In this document: one piece after another, positions 1 to 8,923 of the stretch
Numbering within the stretch: position 1 is the stretch's first letter
How the letters are laid out: each line of letters opens with the position of its first letter
Assembly (NCBI GenBank): GCA_963732415.1
Contig: CAVSZK010000012.1
Location: 255,917 to 319,916 of the forward strand
Direction: 5' to 3'
Length of the DNA stretch: 64,000 nucleotides
DNA from: RPQJ01 sp963732415
GTDB lineage: Bacteria > Pseudomonadota > Gammaproteobacteria > Steroidobacterales > Steroidobacteraceae
Notes under the pieces: generated by a model
Database searches by the model: none
Seen by the model: the letters and a program-made list of their open reading frames with translations, nothing else
Told to the model about the DNA's origin: nothing
Position numbers and translations under genes: made by a program

Positions 1-552
1 CAGCCTGAGTGCCGTGAGCGGCGTCTGCTCAGAGGGCTTCAGGACGCAGGTGTTGCCGGCGGCCAGCGCCGGGCCCAGCTTCCAAGCAGCCATCATCAGT
101 GGATAGTTCCAGGGCGCGATGGAGGCCACGACTCCGACCGGATCGCGGCGAATCATGCTCGTGAACCCCGAGAGGTACTCGCCCGCGACGGCCCCCGTCA
201 TCGTGCGGCAGGCGCCGGCAAAGAAGCGGAACACGTCGGCTACCGCCGGTATCTCGTCGTTCAGCGCCGCGGTGAGGGGCTTGCCGCAGTTCAGCGACTC
301 GAGCTTCGCGAACGCTTGGCCGTCGGCCTCGATGCGGTCCGCGAGCCGGAGCAGCAGCGTCGCGCGATCCTTCGGCGCCGTTCGCGCCCAGCCGTCGAAC
401 GCCGCGTCCGCCGCCTTGACTGCGGAATCAATCTGCCCGCGTGACGCCTCCGGTACGCTTGCGATCATCTTGCCGGTCGCCGGGTTCAGCACTTCCTCGA
501 CCTTGCCCTCGCCCCGGACGAGCTTGCCGTTGATGAGCAGTTTCGTTTGCAT
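1..552 (-). CDS. patD: gamma-aminobutyraldehyde dehydrogenase (partial, C-terminus beyond the window edge)
   Basis: About 184 N-terminal residues of an NAD-dependent aldehyde dehydrogenase are present; the gene runs off the left edge. It begins MQTKLLINGKLV and carries NPATGK, ESLNCGKPL, DEIPAVADVFRFFAG and SIAPWNYPLMMAAWK, which follow E. coli PatD/YdcW closely. That enzyme oxidises 4-aminobutyraldehyde, made from putrescine, to GABA in the cytoplasm. The catalytic cysteine lies outside the window. It is the last gene of a ydcSTUV-type polyamine uptake operon, 41 bases after ydcV, with a small palindrome in the gap. The ATG is preceded by GAGG. The transporter context strongly supports this substrate over other aldehydes. 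Confidence 0.9.
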   Translation of the reverse strand, partial: MQTKLLINGKLVRGEGKVEEVLNPATGKMIASVPEASRGQIDSAVKAADAAFDGWARTAPKDRATLLLRLADRIEADGQAFAKLESLNCGKPLTAALNDEIPAVADVFRFFAGACRTMTGAVAGEYLSGFTSMIRRDPVGVVASIAPWNYPLMMAAWKLGPALAAGNTCVLKPSEQTPLTALRL

Positions 553-572
553 TTGAGCCTCGCTGAAAAATA

Positions 573-585
573 GGTGCCTGGCACC
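573..585. repeat. short palindrome GGTGCCTGGCACC, copy 1 of 3
   Basis: A 13-base palindrome in the ydcV-patD gap. Read with the operon (minus strand) it is followed by TATTTTTC, so it looks like a weak stem plus U-run and could trim transcription before patD. The flanks are not symmetrical, unlike copies 2 (13622-13656) and 3 (27365-27393), which share the core. Confidence 0.75.
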
Positions 586-593
586 GAATCAAG

Positions 594-1406
594 TTACGCG
601 CCCCGCGCCTGTTCGTCCGGCCTGGTCAGGTAATAGGCCAGCAGGATAGGCACCAGTGTCACGAGCATCACGACGACTGCGACGACGTTGGTGACTGGTC
701 GATCACGCGGCCGGAATAGCTCGCTATAGAACCAGATCGGCAGGGTCTGCTGGTGCCCGGCCGTGAAGAGCGTGACGATGATCTCGTCGAAGGAGAGCGC
801 GAAGGCCAGCATGCCGCCCGCGAGCAGCGCGCTCGCGATCTGCGGCAGCAGTATGTAGCGGAAGGTCTGGAAGCCGTCGGCGCCGAGATCCATCGAGGCC
901 TCGACCCAGCTCGCGGGCATGCGCCGCAGGCGTGCGACCACGTTGTTGTAGACGATCACGAGGCAGAAGGTCGCGTGGCCGGCCACGATCGTCCAGAAGT
1001 TCGGATCGATGCCGATGCTGCGGATTCCGACCAGCAGGGCCAGGCCAGTCAGGATGCCGGGCAGGGCGATTGGCAACACGAAGAGGAGGGTGATCGACTC
1101 CTTGCCGACGAAGCTGCGCTTCGCAAGTGCGAAGGCGGCAAGTGTCCCCAGGACCAGTGCCAGCGCAGTGGCCGCGATGGCCACTACCACCGACAGCCTC
1201 ATCGCCTCCCAGATATCCGAGCGTGCGAAAGCAACCTCGAACCAGTGCAGCGTGAAGCCCGGCGGGGGGAACTGATAGGTTCGGTCCTCGGTCGTGAAGG
1301 CATAGAGCACGATCACCCAGACTGGCGCGTGTAGGAACGCGAGTCCCGCGGCCGCTGCCAGCTTCTGGCCGAGAGACGCGCCATTCCAGTTCCGCCTAGA
1401 GCGCAT
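594..1406 (-). CDS. ydcV: polyamine ABC transporter permease, YdcV/PotC type
   Basis: An inner-membrane permease of about 270 residues with roughly six membrane segments. The cytoplasmic EAA-type loop is visible as EASMDLGADGFQTFRYILLPQ. It pairs with the other permease (1396-2304) to form the channel of a putrescine/spermidine-type importer. I chose the ATG at 1406, eight codons inside the longest frame, because GGAG lies just upstream and the start then overlaps the preceding gene by 11 bases, consistent with translational coupling. Order and sequence match E. coli ydcSTUV. Confidence 0.9.
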   Translation of the reverse strand: MRSRRNWNGASLGQKLAAAAGLAFLHAPVWVIVLYAFTTEDRTYQFPPPGFTLHWFEVAFARSDIWEAMRLSVVVAIAATALALVLGTLAAFALAKRSFVGKESITLLFVLPIALPGILTGLALLVGIRSIGIDPNFWTIVAGHATFCLVIVYNNVVARLRRMPASWVEASMDLGADGFQTFRYILLPQIASALLAGGMLAFALSFDEIIVTLFTAGHQQTLPIWFYSELFRPRDRPVTNVVAVVVMLVTLVPILLAYYLTRPDEQARGA

Positions 1407-2304
1407 CGAAGGCTCCAAGCCGCCGCGCAAACGCCAGGTAGAGTCCGATCAGCACGATCGGCACAACCGAGAACGCGGCAGCGAGCGGCATGTTTCCGGC
1501 GGTTCCCTGCTGCTGGTAGACCATCATGCCGACGAAATAGCCGGGCGAGCCGACCACGCTGGGGATGATGAAGTCGCCGAGTGTCAGCGAGAACGTGAAG
1601 ATGGAGCCCGCCGCGAGTCCGGGCAGCGCGAGCGGCAGGATCACGTTGCGGAAAGTCTGCGCCGGGCGCGCACCAAGATCCGCGGAGGCCTGCAACAGGG
1701 AGGCGGGTACGCGCTCGAGCGATGCGGCCAGCGGCAGGATCATGAATGGCAGCCACATGTACACGAACACAATGAACATGCCGATGTACGACGAGGCAAG
1801 CGACGGTCCACCCACCACGGGTGTCGCGAGCAGTGCGTCAAGTCCGCCCTGCAGCCCGAGTGTCGCGAGCAGCCACGAGGCGATGCCCTGCTTGGCCAGG
1901 ATCAGGCGCCACGCATAGACCTTAACGAGGTAGCTGGTCCACATCGGCAGCATCACGCCGACGTAAAAGAACGCCTTGAGCCTCGGGCTTGCGAAGCGAG
2001 CCATGTAGTTGGCGACCGGAAACGCGATCACTGCCGATGCGATGGTCACCGCGACGGCCATCAGCACGGTTCGAACCACGATGTCCAAATTCGCCGGTTG
2101 CGTGAACAGTTGCCGGTAAGTCGCCAGCGTGAGCTTCGGAACGACGCGCGCGGTGAACTCGTCGATGGCGTAGAAGCTCTGCGCGAGCAGGGTGAAGAGC
2201 GATCCGAGATACACCGTGCCCATCCACATCAGCGGCGGCACCAGCAGCAGCGACACGTAGAAGGCATTGCGTCGCTGGAAGAATGTCGAGACGGATCGCA
2301 GCAC
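1396..2304 (-). CDS. ydcU: polyamine ABC transporter permease, YdcU/PotB type
   Basis: An inner-membrane permease of 302 residues with an N-terminal membrane segment after a short basic stretch and about six segments in all. The EAA loop appears as ASADLGARPAQTFRNVILP. It is the larger PotB-like partner of ydcV. It starts three bases after the ATPase gene stop and overlaps ydcV by 11 bases, so the three genes are almost certainly one transcript. Confidence 0.9.
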   Translation of the reverse strand: MLRSVSTFFQRRNAFYVSLLLVPPLMWMGTVYLGSLFTLLAQSFYAIDEFTARVVPKLTLATYRQLFTQPANLDIVVRTVLMAVAVTIASAVIAFPVANYMARFASPRLKAFFYVGVMLPMWTSYLVKVYAWRLILAKQGIASWLLATLGLQGGLDALLATPVVGGPSLASSYIGMFIVFVYMWLPFMILPLAASLERVPASLLQASADLGARPAQTFRNVILPLALPGLAAGSIFTFSLTLGDFIIPSVVGSPGYFVGMMVYQQQGTAGNMPLAAAFSVVPIVLIGLYLAFARRLGAFDAL

Positions 2305-2307
2305 GGG

Positions 2308-3330
2308 TCAACCCGCCTCGAGATGGACCATGCTTTCGGCCCGCCACGCGAGCTGTACGCGCGTACCCTGCGGTGGCAGGGCCTCAATCGAGGCTGACTC
2401 GGGGCGTGAAACCGCGAGCAGCGTCGCCTGGTCGATTCGCACGTAGCAGCGGCTGCTGGCGCCGTGGTAGAGCACTTCCTCGAGCGTGCCGTCGCAGGTG
2501 ACGACACCGTCTGCCGGCGCAACGCCCGCCGGCAGCACCTCGATCAGTTCGGGCCGGATCGCGAACGACTGTGCGCGGCCGGTCAGTCGCTCGGCTGCTG
2601 CGCCCTCGACGACGTTGGCGCTGCCGACGAAGCTTGCAACGAACGCCGTGCGGGGACGCGCGTAAAGCCCGCGCGGCGTGTCCAGCTGCTCGATCCGCCC
2701 GTGGCTGAAAACGGCTACGCGGTCGGCCATGCTGAGCGCCTCACCCTGGTCGTGCGTCACGAACAGGAACGTGATGCCAAGTCGTTGCTGGAGGCCCTTC
2801 AGCTCCGCCTGCATCTCTTCCCTGAGTTTCAGGTCGAGTGCGCCAAGTGGCTCGTCGAGCAGCAGGACCTTGGGGCTGTTGATGAGCGCGCGGGCGAGCG
2901 CTACACGCTGCCGCTGGCCACCTGAAAGCTGAGCGGGCCTCCGGTCGCCGTAGCTTCCGAGGCGCACGAGCTCGAGCATCTCGGCCGCGCGCCGGTGACG
3001 CTCGCTGGCGGCGACTCCACGCACCCTGGGCCCGTAAGCCACGTTCTCCGCGACCGTCATGTGCGGGAAGAGCGCGTAGTCCTGGAAGACGGTATTGAGG
3101 TTGCGGTCGTAGGGAGGAATGTCAGTGACATCGTCTCCCTCGAGCAGGATGCGGCCGCTGTCGGGACGATCGAAGCCCGCGATCAGTCGCAGGCAGGTGG
3201 TCTTGCCCGAACCGGAGGGACCCAGCAGCGCGAAAAATTCACCGGGCGCGACGGTGAGCGACACGTGGTCCAGCGCGACGACCGCGCCGAAAGCACGACT
3301 CGCGTCCTGGAGTTCGATGGCGGAAGTCAT
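2308..3330 (-). CDS. ydcT: polyamine ABC transporter ATP-binding protein, YdcT/PotA type
   Basis: A 340-residue ATPase that powers polyamine import at the cytoplasmic face. Walker A is GPSGSGKTT near residues 38-46, the signature is LSGGQRQR, Walker B is VLLLDEPLGALD, and the switch histidine is in FVTHDQGEA. A C-terminal TOBE-like region (residues 240-340, with SFAIRPELIEV) is typical of PotA/UgpC-type importers. It is separated from ydcS by 120 bases holding a strong stem-loop and followed at once by ydcU. Confidence 0.92.
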   Translation of the reverse strand: MTSAIELQDASRAFGAVVALDHVSLTVAPGEFFALLGPSGSGKTTCLRLIAGFDRPDSGRILLEGDDVTDIPPYDRNLNTVFQDYALFPHMTVAENVAYGPRVRGVAASERHRRAAEMLELVRLGSYGDRRPAQLSGGQRQRVALARALINSPKVLLLDEPLGALDLKLREEMQAELKGLQQRLGITFLFVTHDQGEALSMADRVAVFSHGRIEQLDTPRGLYARPRTAFVASFVGSANVVEGAAAERLTGRAQSFAIRPELIEVLPAGVAPADGVVTCDGTLEEVLYHGASSRCYVRIDQATLLAVSRPESASIEALPPQGTRVQLAWRAESMVHLEAG

Positions 3331-3397
3331 TCGCTCAAACCGTCATTCGATGTTGCAGCGTCCCCTCCAGGACTCACTTCGAAGTACCGATTCGACG

Positions 3398-3438
3398 GCG
3401 CTCCCGCGTGCCGGCAATCCACCAGCACGCGGGAGTGC
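3398..3438 (-). promoter_or_regulatory. strong stem-loop between ydcS and ydcT
   Basis: The arms 3398-3411 and 3425-3438 pair over 14 positions, 13 Watson-Crick and one G-T, around a 13-base loop. On the transcribed strand no U-run follows, so it is not a classical terminator. In binding-protein-dependent transport operons such hairpins often protect the 3' end of the binding-protein message, giving more binding protein than membrane components. That role is inferred here. Confidence 0.7.
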
Positions 3439-3450
3439 AGCAGCGAGCCG

Positions 3451-4647
3451 TTACCGGCCGCCCATGACGGCGACGTAATCCGTCGCCCAGCGGCTGTAGG
3501 GTACGCAGGTGCCCTGGCTGCAGTCGGCCTCCGGCGTGCGCCAGAAGTGGATCTTGTCGAAGTTGTCGAATCCGTTCGCCGCGCAGCCCGCGTCAGTCAG
3601 TAGTGCGTTGCCCTGGCAGGCTGCTGGAACGGCCGGCACGGAGCCAAACCAGGCCGCGACGTCGCCCTGCACCTTCGGGTTCAGCGACCACTCCATCCAC
3701 TTGTATGCGCAGTTCGGGTGTTTGGCGTTAGCGGCAAGCATGGTCGTGTCGGCCCAGCCCGTCGCCCCCTCGGCCGGTACCGTGCTCGAGACCGGCTGCT
3801 GGTTGGCCGCCAGCGTGTTCGCCTGGAACGGCCATGAGCCCGAGGCGACGATGCCCTCGGTCGTGAAGTCCTGCACCTGCACGTTGGCGTCGTGCCAGTA
3901 GCGCTGCACCAGCGGGTGCTGCTTGCGCAGGACCTCGAGCGCTGCAGCGTACTGCTGCTCGTTCAGCTCATATGGATCCTTGATGCCGAGTCCCGGATTC
4001 GTCGCCATCAGGTAGACGGCGGCATCGGCGATGTAGATCGCACCATCGTAGGCCTGTATGCGACCCTTATTGCTCTTTCCGTCCGGCAGTTTCTGCTCTT
4101 CGAACACGATCGCCCACGACGTGGGCGCCGTCGGGAACGTCTTGGTGTTGTACATCAGCACGTTGGGGCCCCACTGGTACGGCGTACCGTAGTGCTTTCC
4201 GTCGACAAAGTGCCAGGGAGCATCTTTCAGGCGATCATCCACGGTCGCGTAGGCCGCAATGCGGCCGATGTCGACTGGCTGCACCGTGCCGCCCCGGATC
4301 AGGCGCAGCGATGCGTCGCCGGAGGCCGTGACGAGGTCGTATCCGCCCTGTGTCATCAGCGACACCATCTCGTCAGACGTGCCGGCTGTCTTCACATTGA
4401 CCTTGCAACCTGTCTCGGCTTCAAAGGGTGTGACCCAGTCGTATGCCGCGTCGGTCTCGCCGCGCTCGATGTAGCCGGGCCAGGCGACGATATCGACCTG
4501 CCCCTCAAGCGTCATTACGGGCGCGGCCGCAGGCGCCTCGGCAACCTGCTCCTCCTTCTTCTTGGCGCAGCCTGCGATTACGAGACTGAGCGCGACGGCG
4601 ACGGTGATTCCCAGGCTCCTGCTGATCGGCGTGGAATCGTTCGACAT
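3451..4647 (-). CDS. ydcS: polyamine ABC transporter substrate-binding lipoprotein, YdcS type
   Basis: A 398-residue extracytoplasmic binding protein. The N-terminus has a hydrophobic signal and a lipobox LVIAGC, so Cys27 is probably lipidated and the protein anchored to the membrane; E. coli YdcS is soluble. Long stretches agree with YdcS: IVAWPGYIERG, TSDEMVSLMT, YGTPYQWGPN and the C-terminal DYVAVMGGR. The family binds putrescine-type polyamines in the periplasm and hands them to YdcUV. It is the first gene of the operon, with a candidate promoter just upstream and a stable stem-loop downstream. Confidence 0.92.
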   Translation of the reverse strand: MSNDSTPISRSLGITVAVALSLVIAGCAKKKEEQVAEAPAAAPVMTLEGQVDIVAWPGYIERGETDAAYDWVTPFEAETGCKVNVKTAGTSDEMVSLMTQGGYDLVTASGDASLRLIRGGTVQPVDIGRIAAYATVDDRLKDAPWHFVDGKHYGTPYQWGPNVLMYNTKTFPTAPTSWAIVFEEQKLPDGKSNKGRIQAYDGAIYIADAAVYLMATNPGLGIKDPYELNEQQYAAALEVLRKQHPLVQRYWHDANVQVQDFTTEGIVASGSWPFQANTLAANQQPVSSTVPAEGATGWADTTMLAANAKHPNCAYKWMEWSLNPKVQGDVAAWFGSVPAVPAACQGNALLTDAGCAANGFDNFDKIHFWRTPEADCSQGTCVPYSRWATDYVAVMGGR

Positions 4648-4698
4648 GTTGATTGCCCCCGGCAGCCATGCTGCTGATTGATTCTTCGATGCTGCCCG

Positions 4699-4728
4699 AT
4701 TGTAGTCTCAAGCGGCCCGGCGTTTCAG
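4699..4728 (-). promoter_or_regulatory. candidate sigma-70 promoter of ydcS operon
   Basis: On the minus strand TACAAT (4699-4704) matches the -10 consensus at five of six bases. CTGAAA (4723-4728), 18 bases upstream, is a weak -35. The -10 lies about 52 bases before the ydcS ATG. The rest of the 178-base gap to the next gene shows no other clear signal. Confidence 0.4.
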
Positions 4729-4825
4729 TACGTCCTGCCACCGAATGGCGCCAGACGGAGGGCGGCGACAGGCAGTTGGTTGTCGGTGCCTGCCGCCAGC
4801 GCCCGATCGACCGTAGTCGGCGGCC

Positions 4826-5473
4826 CTAGGTACCTTTGCCGTTTGCCTCGGCTGGTCCGGGCTGGAGAACGAGTTTAAATTCGATGCGCACGTCGTTACC
4901 CACCCACTTCGTGTCCTGCCATTCGCCCTGGCCGACGCCGAAGTCCAGGCGGCGTATGGTCGAACCGCCCGCGAGCACCGCGCCCCGGCCATCGGTCGCC
5001 GGTTTGAACGTGAATGGCACGCTCACGTCGCGGCTGACTCCCCTGATCGTCAGGCGCCCACGCGCCTCGTATCGCCCATTCGGCAGGACCGTGAACCGCG
5101 TGGTGTCGAACGTGGCCGTGGGCCAGCGACCCGAGGCGAAAAACTCGTCGCCGACGAGCGCCTTGTCACGGGTCTCGTCCTGAGTGCCGGCGGAAGCAGT
5201 GTCGATGGTGACGTGGAAGCGGCTTCCCGCGAGATCGCCTGGATCGAAGGCTATGTCGGCGTTGAAGCGGTCGAACCGGCCATCGAACTCGCCGCCCGCC
5301 TGCGTGGCGACGAATGTCAGATTGCTGCGCGCGGGGTCGACAACCCATGGGGTTGCCGCGCGCGCCGGCGCGGACAGGGCCAGGTGAGCCGCGAGCGATA
5401 CGGCGAGCGACGCGACCAGTAACGCGGCCGTGCCCGTGCGCTTCGGTGTGTCCCGGCCTCCGATATGGTTCAC
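4826..5473 (-). CDS. YceI-family periplasmic protein
   Basis: A 215-residue protein with an N-terminal signal peptide ending near ARA-A (about residue 39), then a YceI beta-barrel domain: WVVDPARSNLTFVATQ, GEFDGRFDRFNADIAFDP, LTIRGVSRDVSVPF and IRRLDFGVGQGEW. YceI proteins bind isoprenoid lipids; the exact ligand here is unknown. The GTG start overlaps the cytochrome b561 stop in a GTGA, so the two are probably translated together. A b561-YceI pair is common in proteobacteria and suggests a quinone-linked envelope redox function, which is inference. Confidence 0.87.
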   Translation of the reverse strand: MNHIGGRDTPKRTGTAALLVASLAVSLAAHLALSAPARAATPWVVDPARSNLTFVATQAGGEFDGRFDRFNADIAFDPGDLAGSRFHVTIDTASAGTQDETRDKALVGDEFFASGRWPTATFDTTRFTVLPNGRYEARGRLTIRGVSRDVSVPFTFKPATDGRGAVLAGGSTIRRLDFGVGQGEWQDTKWVGNDVRIEFKLVLQPGPAEANGKGT

Positions 5474-6039
5474 GCTTTTCGTCGGCCTCCGAAGGGCAGA
5501 ATCCTGCGCAGCGTGTCATCCTTCATCCAGAAGTGGTGGTAGACGGCCGCCGCGGCGTGCAACGTGGCTACGATCACGAGTGCGTAAAACGTCACTTCGT
5601 GCACTTCCTCCAGTATTTCGTGCAGGTCGTGGTTCGCGCCGACCAGCGCCGGGAACTGGAACCATCCGAACAGTGTCACCGGGTAATTTGCGGCGGAGGA
5701 CATGGCCCAGCCCGTAAGCGGCTGCGCGAGTATCAGCAGGTAGAGGAGTCCGTGGCTGGCAGCCGCGGAAATCTGCTGCCACCTCGGCATGGGCGCCGGT
5801 ATCGGCGCACCTCGATTCGCCAGTCGCCAGCCGATCCGCACCAGCGCGAGTATCAGTACCAGCATCCCGAAGGACTTGTGCCAGGAGATCAGCGACAGCT
5901 TCTCCAATCCATCCGGAAGTTCGTCGGCCGACTCGGCGATGAAATACTGTGCAATGATCAGCACGACGATCGTCCAGTGAAGGAACTTCGCTAGTGACCC
6001 GTAGGAGTCCGCGGTATTGCGCCACTGCATGAACATCAT
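5470..6039 (-). CDS. cytochrome b561-type di-heme membrane protein
   Basis: About 189 residues with four membrane segments. Candidate heme-ligand histidines are in KFLHWTIV, the WHKSFGM segment, HGLLYLLIL and ATLHAAAAVYHHF. The family moves electrons between the quinone pool and periplasmic acceptors. The longest frame extends 16 codons upstream, but the ATG at 6039 (MMFMQWRN) fits the usual b561 N-terminus better; 6036 and 6030 are alternatives. It is coupled to the downstream YceI gene. Confidence 0.85.
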   Translation of the reverse strand: MMFMQWRNTADSYGSLAKFLHWTIVVLIIAQYFIAESADELPDGLEKLSLISWHKSFGMLVLILALVRIGWRLANRGAPIPAPMPRWQQISAAASHGLLYLLILAQPLTGWAMSSAANYPVTLFGWFQFPALVGANHDLHEILEEVHEVTFYALVIVATLHAAAAVYHHFWMKDDTLRRILPFGGRRKA

Positions 6040-6147
6040 CCTTTGCCGTTCGGTGAAGGCCGCATGGTAACCCAGCGCCAGGGGCAACCCACTGCCACCG
6101 TCGCGAGCCGGCGTCGAGCGACCGAGCCCGGCCCTTGGCCAGGGCCG

Positions 6148-6879
6148 ATGCCTTGGGCGCTGCGCGCCGGTATTGCCGCCTGTGCCCTGATGGCCACCGC
6201 CTGCACCACGCGGGCTCCCGTGCCCGTGCCGTTGCCGCAGAAGCCCATCGGGGAGATTTCACATGGGCAGCCCGGCGTCACAGGCGAGATTCCGGTGCCA
6301 GCCGGCACCCGCGCGTTCGAGATCGATCCCGCGAGGAGCGTCATTACGATCCTGGTCTATCGGTCCGGGCCGATGGCCAGGTTCGGGCACAACCATGTCG
6401 TGACATCTGGCGGGGAGACCGGCGTCGCCTGGATGGGCCGCGACCCTGCGGAATCCGGATTCGAGATCCGCATTCCAGTCGCGTCGCTGGTCGTTGACGA
6501 CCCGGCCGCACGCGCCGCGGCCGGCGAGGAATTCGCGGGCGAGGTTCCTGGCGCTGCGCGCGAGGGCACCTTCGGGAACATGACTCGGCCAGAGGTGCTC
6601 GACGTTGCGCGATTTCCCGAGATCATCGTGCGCTGCGCCGGCCTCGCCGGAACCTGGGAACAACCAGTGGCCGCCGCCGACCTGACGATCCGCGGTGTGA
6701 CGCGACGCGTCGAAGTCCCGGTCGAGCTCGCGCGTTCCGTTGACACGCTTTCAGCCCGAGGCTCTCTACGCATCCGCCAGACTGACTTCGGCATCACGCC
6801 GTTCAGCGTCGGCGGCGGGGCAATACAGGTTGGCGACGAACTCGACCTGCGCTTCGAGATCGTGGCGGTGGCGCGCTGA
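6148..6879 (+). CDS. YceI-like lipoprotein
   Basis: About 243 residues. The chosen ATG gives a short signal with lipobox MATAC, so Cys19 is probably lipidated. Upstream starts at 6043 or 6064 would put long polar sequence before the signal. The YceI-like domain shows IDPARSVITILVY, FGHNHVV, LTIRGVTRRVEVPVEL and IRQTDFGITPFSV. It is transcribed divergently from the b561/YceI pair, so three genes of related theme share one intergenic region of about 110 bases. Ligand unknown. Confidence 0.75.
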   Translation: MPWALRAGIAACALMATACTTRAPVPVPLPQKPIGEISHGQPGVTGEIPVPAGTRAFEIDPARSVITILVYRSGPMARFGHNHVVTSGGETGVAWMGRDPAESGFEIRIPVASLVVDDPAARAAAGEEFAGEVPGAAREGTFGNMTRPEVLDVARFPEIIVRCAGLAGTWEQPVAAADLTIRGVTRRVEVPVELARSVDTLSARGSLRIRQTDFGITPFSVGGGAIQVGDELDLRFEIVAVAR

Positions 6880-6954
6880 AGGCCTGGCGCGTAACGTGAA
6901 CAAGCAGTTTGGCCCTGCACGACCAGTGCGGGTCGCGCAACGGCTGCGTCGCAC

Positions 6955-7671
6955 CTACTCGGCGGACGTCATCAGCAGCAGCCAGGTTCCCTCGGGGGCC
7001 TCGAGCAGCGCGTTCTGCTTCGGATCCATGCCGCGCGGCAGCCGGTCCGGCATGCGATGGCCATTTTCCCGCAGTGCGACGATGCGCTCGGCCATCTGCG
7101 GGTTCGAGAACGTCAGCACCGGGTTGCGGAGATCGGTGTCGTAGAGGCCCACGTTCAGGTCGCGATGCGAGGCCACGACACGAGTGAACGGCACGGCCTC
7201 CGGATCGAAGGCGATGAAGCCAAGTGAGTCCCAGAACGCCGCCGAGCGCGCGAGGTCCGCGACCGGCACGCCGAATTCCTCGAAGTAGCCCAGTGACGAA
7301 GCGCGAATGTCGTTCGCGGGCGGATTCGAAAACGTGCGTGCCTCGATCAGCGTGACCTGCTGGCCGGACGGATCACGGAAGCCCAGTTCGTGCATCGCGT
7401 CCTCACCCAGGCGCGAGAAATCGAGCTCGATGCCCAGCGACTCGAGCTCCGCTGCATGCGGCGCGAGATCGGGATGCACCCAGGTCAGTACGGGAGACTC
7501 CATTTCACACGCGTGCAGCCCGAGATTGAGCCTCCCGTCCGTGACTACCGCGTATGGGTGCGTCCGCACGTCGCTGACCCGCGCCTGGACGAAGCCGAGC
7601 GACTCGTAGAACGCGAGCGACTCGAGGATGTCGGGCGCCCGGACACTTACCTCGAGGAAGCGTCCGAGCAC
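6955..7671 (-). CDS. VOC (glyoxalase/bleomycin-resistance) superfamily protein with two modules
   Basis: A protein of 238 residues with two VOC modules: FLEVSVRAPDILESLAFYE at the N-terminus, then LGYFEEFGVPVADLARS near residue 120. Metal-ligand candidates include histidines and glutamates of each module, but I cannot assign a substrate. The reading frame opens far upstream inside hemH. The GTG at 7671, four bases after the hemH stop, is the most plausible start and implies coupling with hemH. A heme-related role is possible but not shown. Confidence 0.75.
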   Translation of the reverse strand: MLGRFLEVSVRAPDILESLAFYESLGFVQARVSDVRTHPYAVVTDGRLNLGLHACEMESPVLTWVHPDLAPHAAELESLGIELDFSRLGEDAMHELGFRDPSGQQVTLIEARTFSNPPANDIRASSLGYFEEFGVPVADLARSAAFWDSLGFIAFDPEAVPFTRVVASHRDLNVGLYDTDLRNPVLTFSNPQMAERIVALRENGHRMPDRLPRGMDPKQNALLEAPEGTWLLLMTSAE

Positions 7672-7675
7672 GTGC

Positions 7676-8773
7676 CTAGGCCTGCGCGCCGAGTTCGAGC
7701 GCGCGATGCCTCGATGCCTCGCGGGCAGCCGGGTCGTCGCTGCCGGAGAACTCCGGCCAGCCATGCGCGTGGTTTTCGACCACGCCCGCATACAGGCCGA
7801 CCTGCGCCTCGCTGGCATTCAGGCAGGGAACATAATCGAACGCCTCGCCGCCGTGCGACAGGAACATGTCGCGGTTCTGCATGCAGATTTCCTCGAGCGT
7901 CTCGAGGCAATCGGTCGCGAAGCCGGGGCAGACCAGGGTGACCTGCTTGGGCCCCGTGTGCGAGTAGTCGTGCAGCAGCACGTCCACGTAGGGCTTCATC
8001 CATTCCTCGCGTCCAAAGCGCGACTGGAAGCCGAGCGACCAGTCGCCGTCCGCGAGGTCGAGCCTGGCGGCGACGCGGCGCGCGGTTGCCTGGCAGAAGC
8101 AGTGATACGGGTCGCCCGCCGTGAAGTAGCGCTTCGGGATCGAGTGGAACGAGAACAGCAGGTGCTTGCGGCCGTGTGCCTGCCAGTGCGTGGCGATGCT
8201 GGCGGCGATCGCGTCGATGTAGGCGTCCTCTTCCCAGTACTGGTTCACCATGCGCAATTCCGGAATCCAGCGCCAGCGCGAAAGCTCCGCCGTCACGCGC
8301 TCGAAGATCGATGCAGTGGTCGTGGCCGAATACTGCGGATACATCGGCAGCACCAGCAGGCGCTGTACACCCGCGCCTCGCAGTCGCTCGAGGGCATCGC
8401 GGATCGACGGGTTGCCGTAGGTCATCGCCAGTTCGACCTGCACCCGGTCTCCATGGCTGGCGCGCATGCGCTCGGCGAGCGCGGTCGCAAGCCTGCGCGA
8501 CCCGACCATCAACGGAGACCCTTCGTCGGTCCAGATCTTCCCGTATGCGTGCGCGCTGCGTTTCGGGCGCACGCGCAGGATTACGCCGTGCAGTATCAGC
8601 CACCATAGCGCGCGCGGCATCTCGATCACGCGAGGGTCCCACAGGAACTCGGCCAGGTAGCGGCGCACGGCTGAGGGCGTCGGCTCGTCCGGGGTGCCGA
8701 GATTGACGAGCAGGACCCCTGCCTTCGACGGCCGGCCGTGGGCGAAATCAGGACTGCCGAGGTATCCGGTCAT
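7676..8773 (-). CDS. hemH: ferrochelatase
   Basis: About 365 residues from ATG 8773. It inserts Fe2+ into protoporphyrin IX, the last step of heme synthesis. The N-terminus has KAGVLLVNLGTPDEP; the catalytic histidine is in FSFHSIPKRY and the acidic partner in CPGFATDCLETLEEI. Length fits a proteobacterial ferrochelatase. The longer frame begins 21 codons upstream without family sequence. The VOC gene follows four bases later. Heme made here would serve the many cytochromes in this window. Confidence 0.95.
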   Translation of the reverse strand: MTGYLGSPDFAHGRPSKAGVLLVNLGTPDEPTPSAVRRYLAEFLWDPRVIEMPRALWWLILHGVILRVRPKRSAHAYGKIWTDEGSPLMVGSRRLATALAERMRASHGDRVQVELAMTYGNPSIRDALERLRGAGVQRLLVLPMYPQYSATTTASIFERVTAELSRWRWIPELRMVNQYWEEDAYIDAIAASIATHWQAHGRKHLLFSFHSIPKRYFTAGDPYHCFCQATARRVAARLDLADGDWSLGFQSRFGREEWMKPYVDVLLHDYSHTGPKQVTLVCPGFATDCLETLEEICMQNRDMFLSHGGEAFDYVPCLNASEAQVGLYAGVVENHAHGWPEFSGSDDPAAREASRHRALELGAQA

Positions 8774-8923
8774 CGCTTTAGAGGAGCCTTTTCTGGAGCG
8801 CCCGCGAACGATACCGCATGCGCGGTGACGCCACAAAAAAAGCAGGTCACTCGAATGACGCTGATGCGCGCCCCCGAATTCCGCCGAAAGCGCCGTTCAC
8901 AGGTCCGGTCCAGGCGGCGGCGG

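Noticed and set aside
3398..3438. Intrinsic terminator ending the ydcS transcript
   Set aside because: The stem is strong but no U-run follows and the remaining operon genes have no evident promoter; treated as an mRNA structure.
8835..8841. T-run terminator after the MFS gene
   Set aside because: A run of seven T follows on the minus strand but the stem before it is only about four pairs; not called as a terminator.
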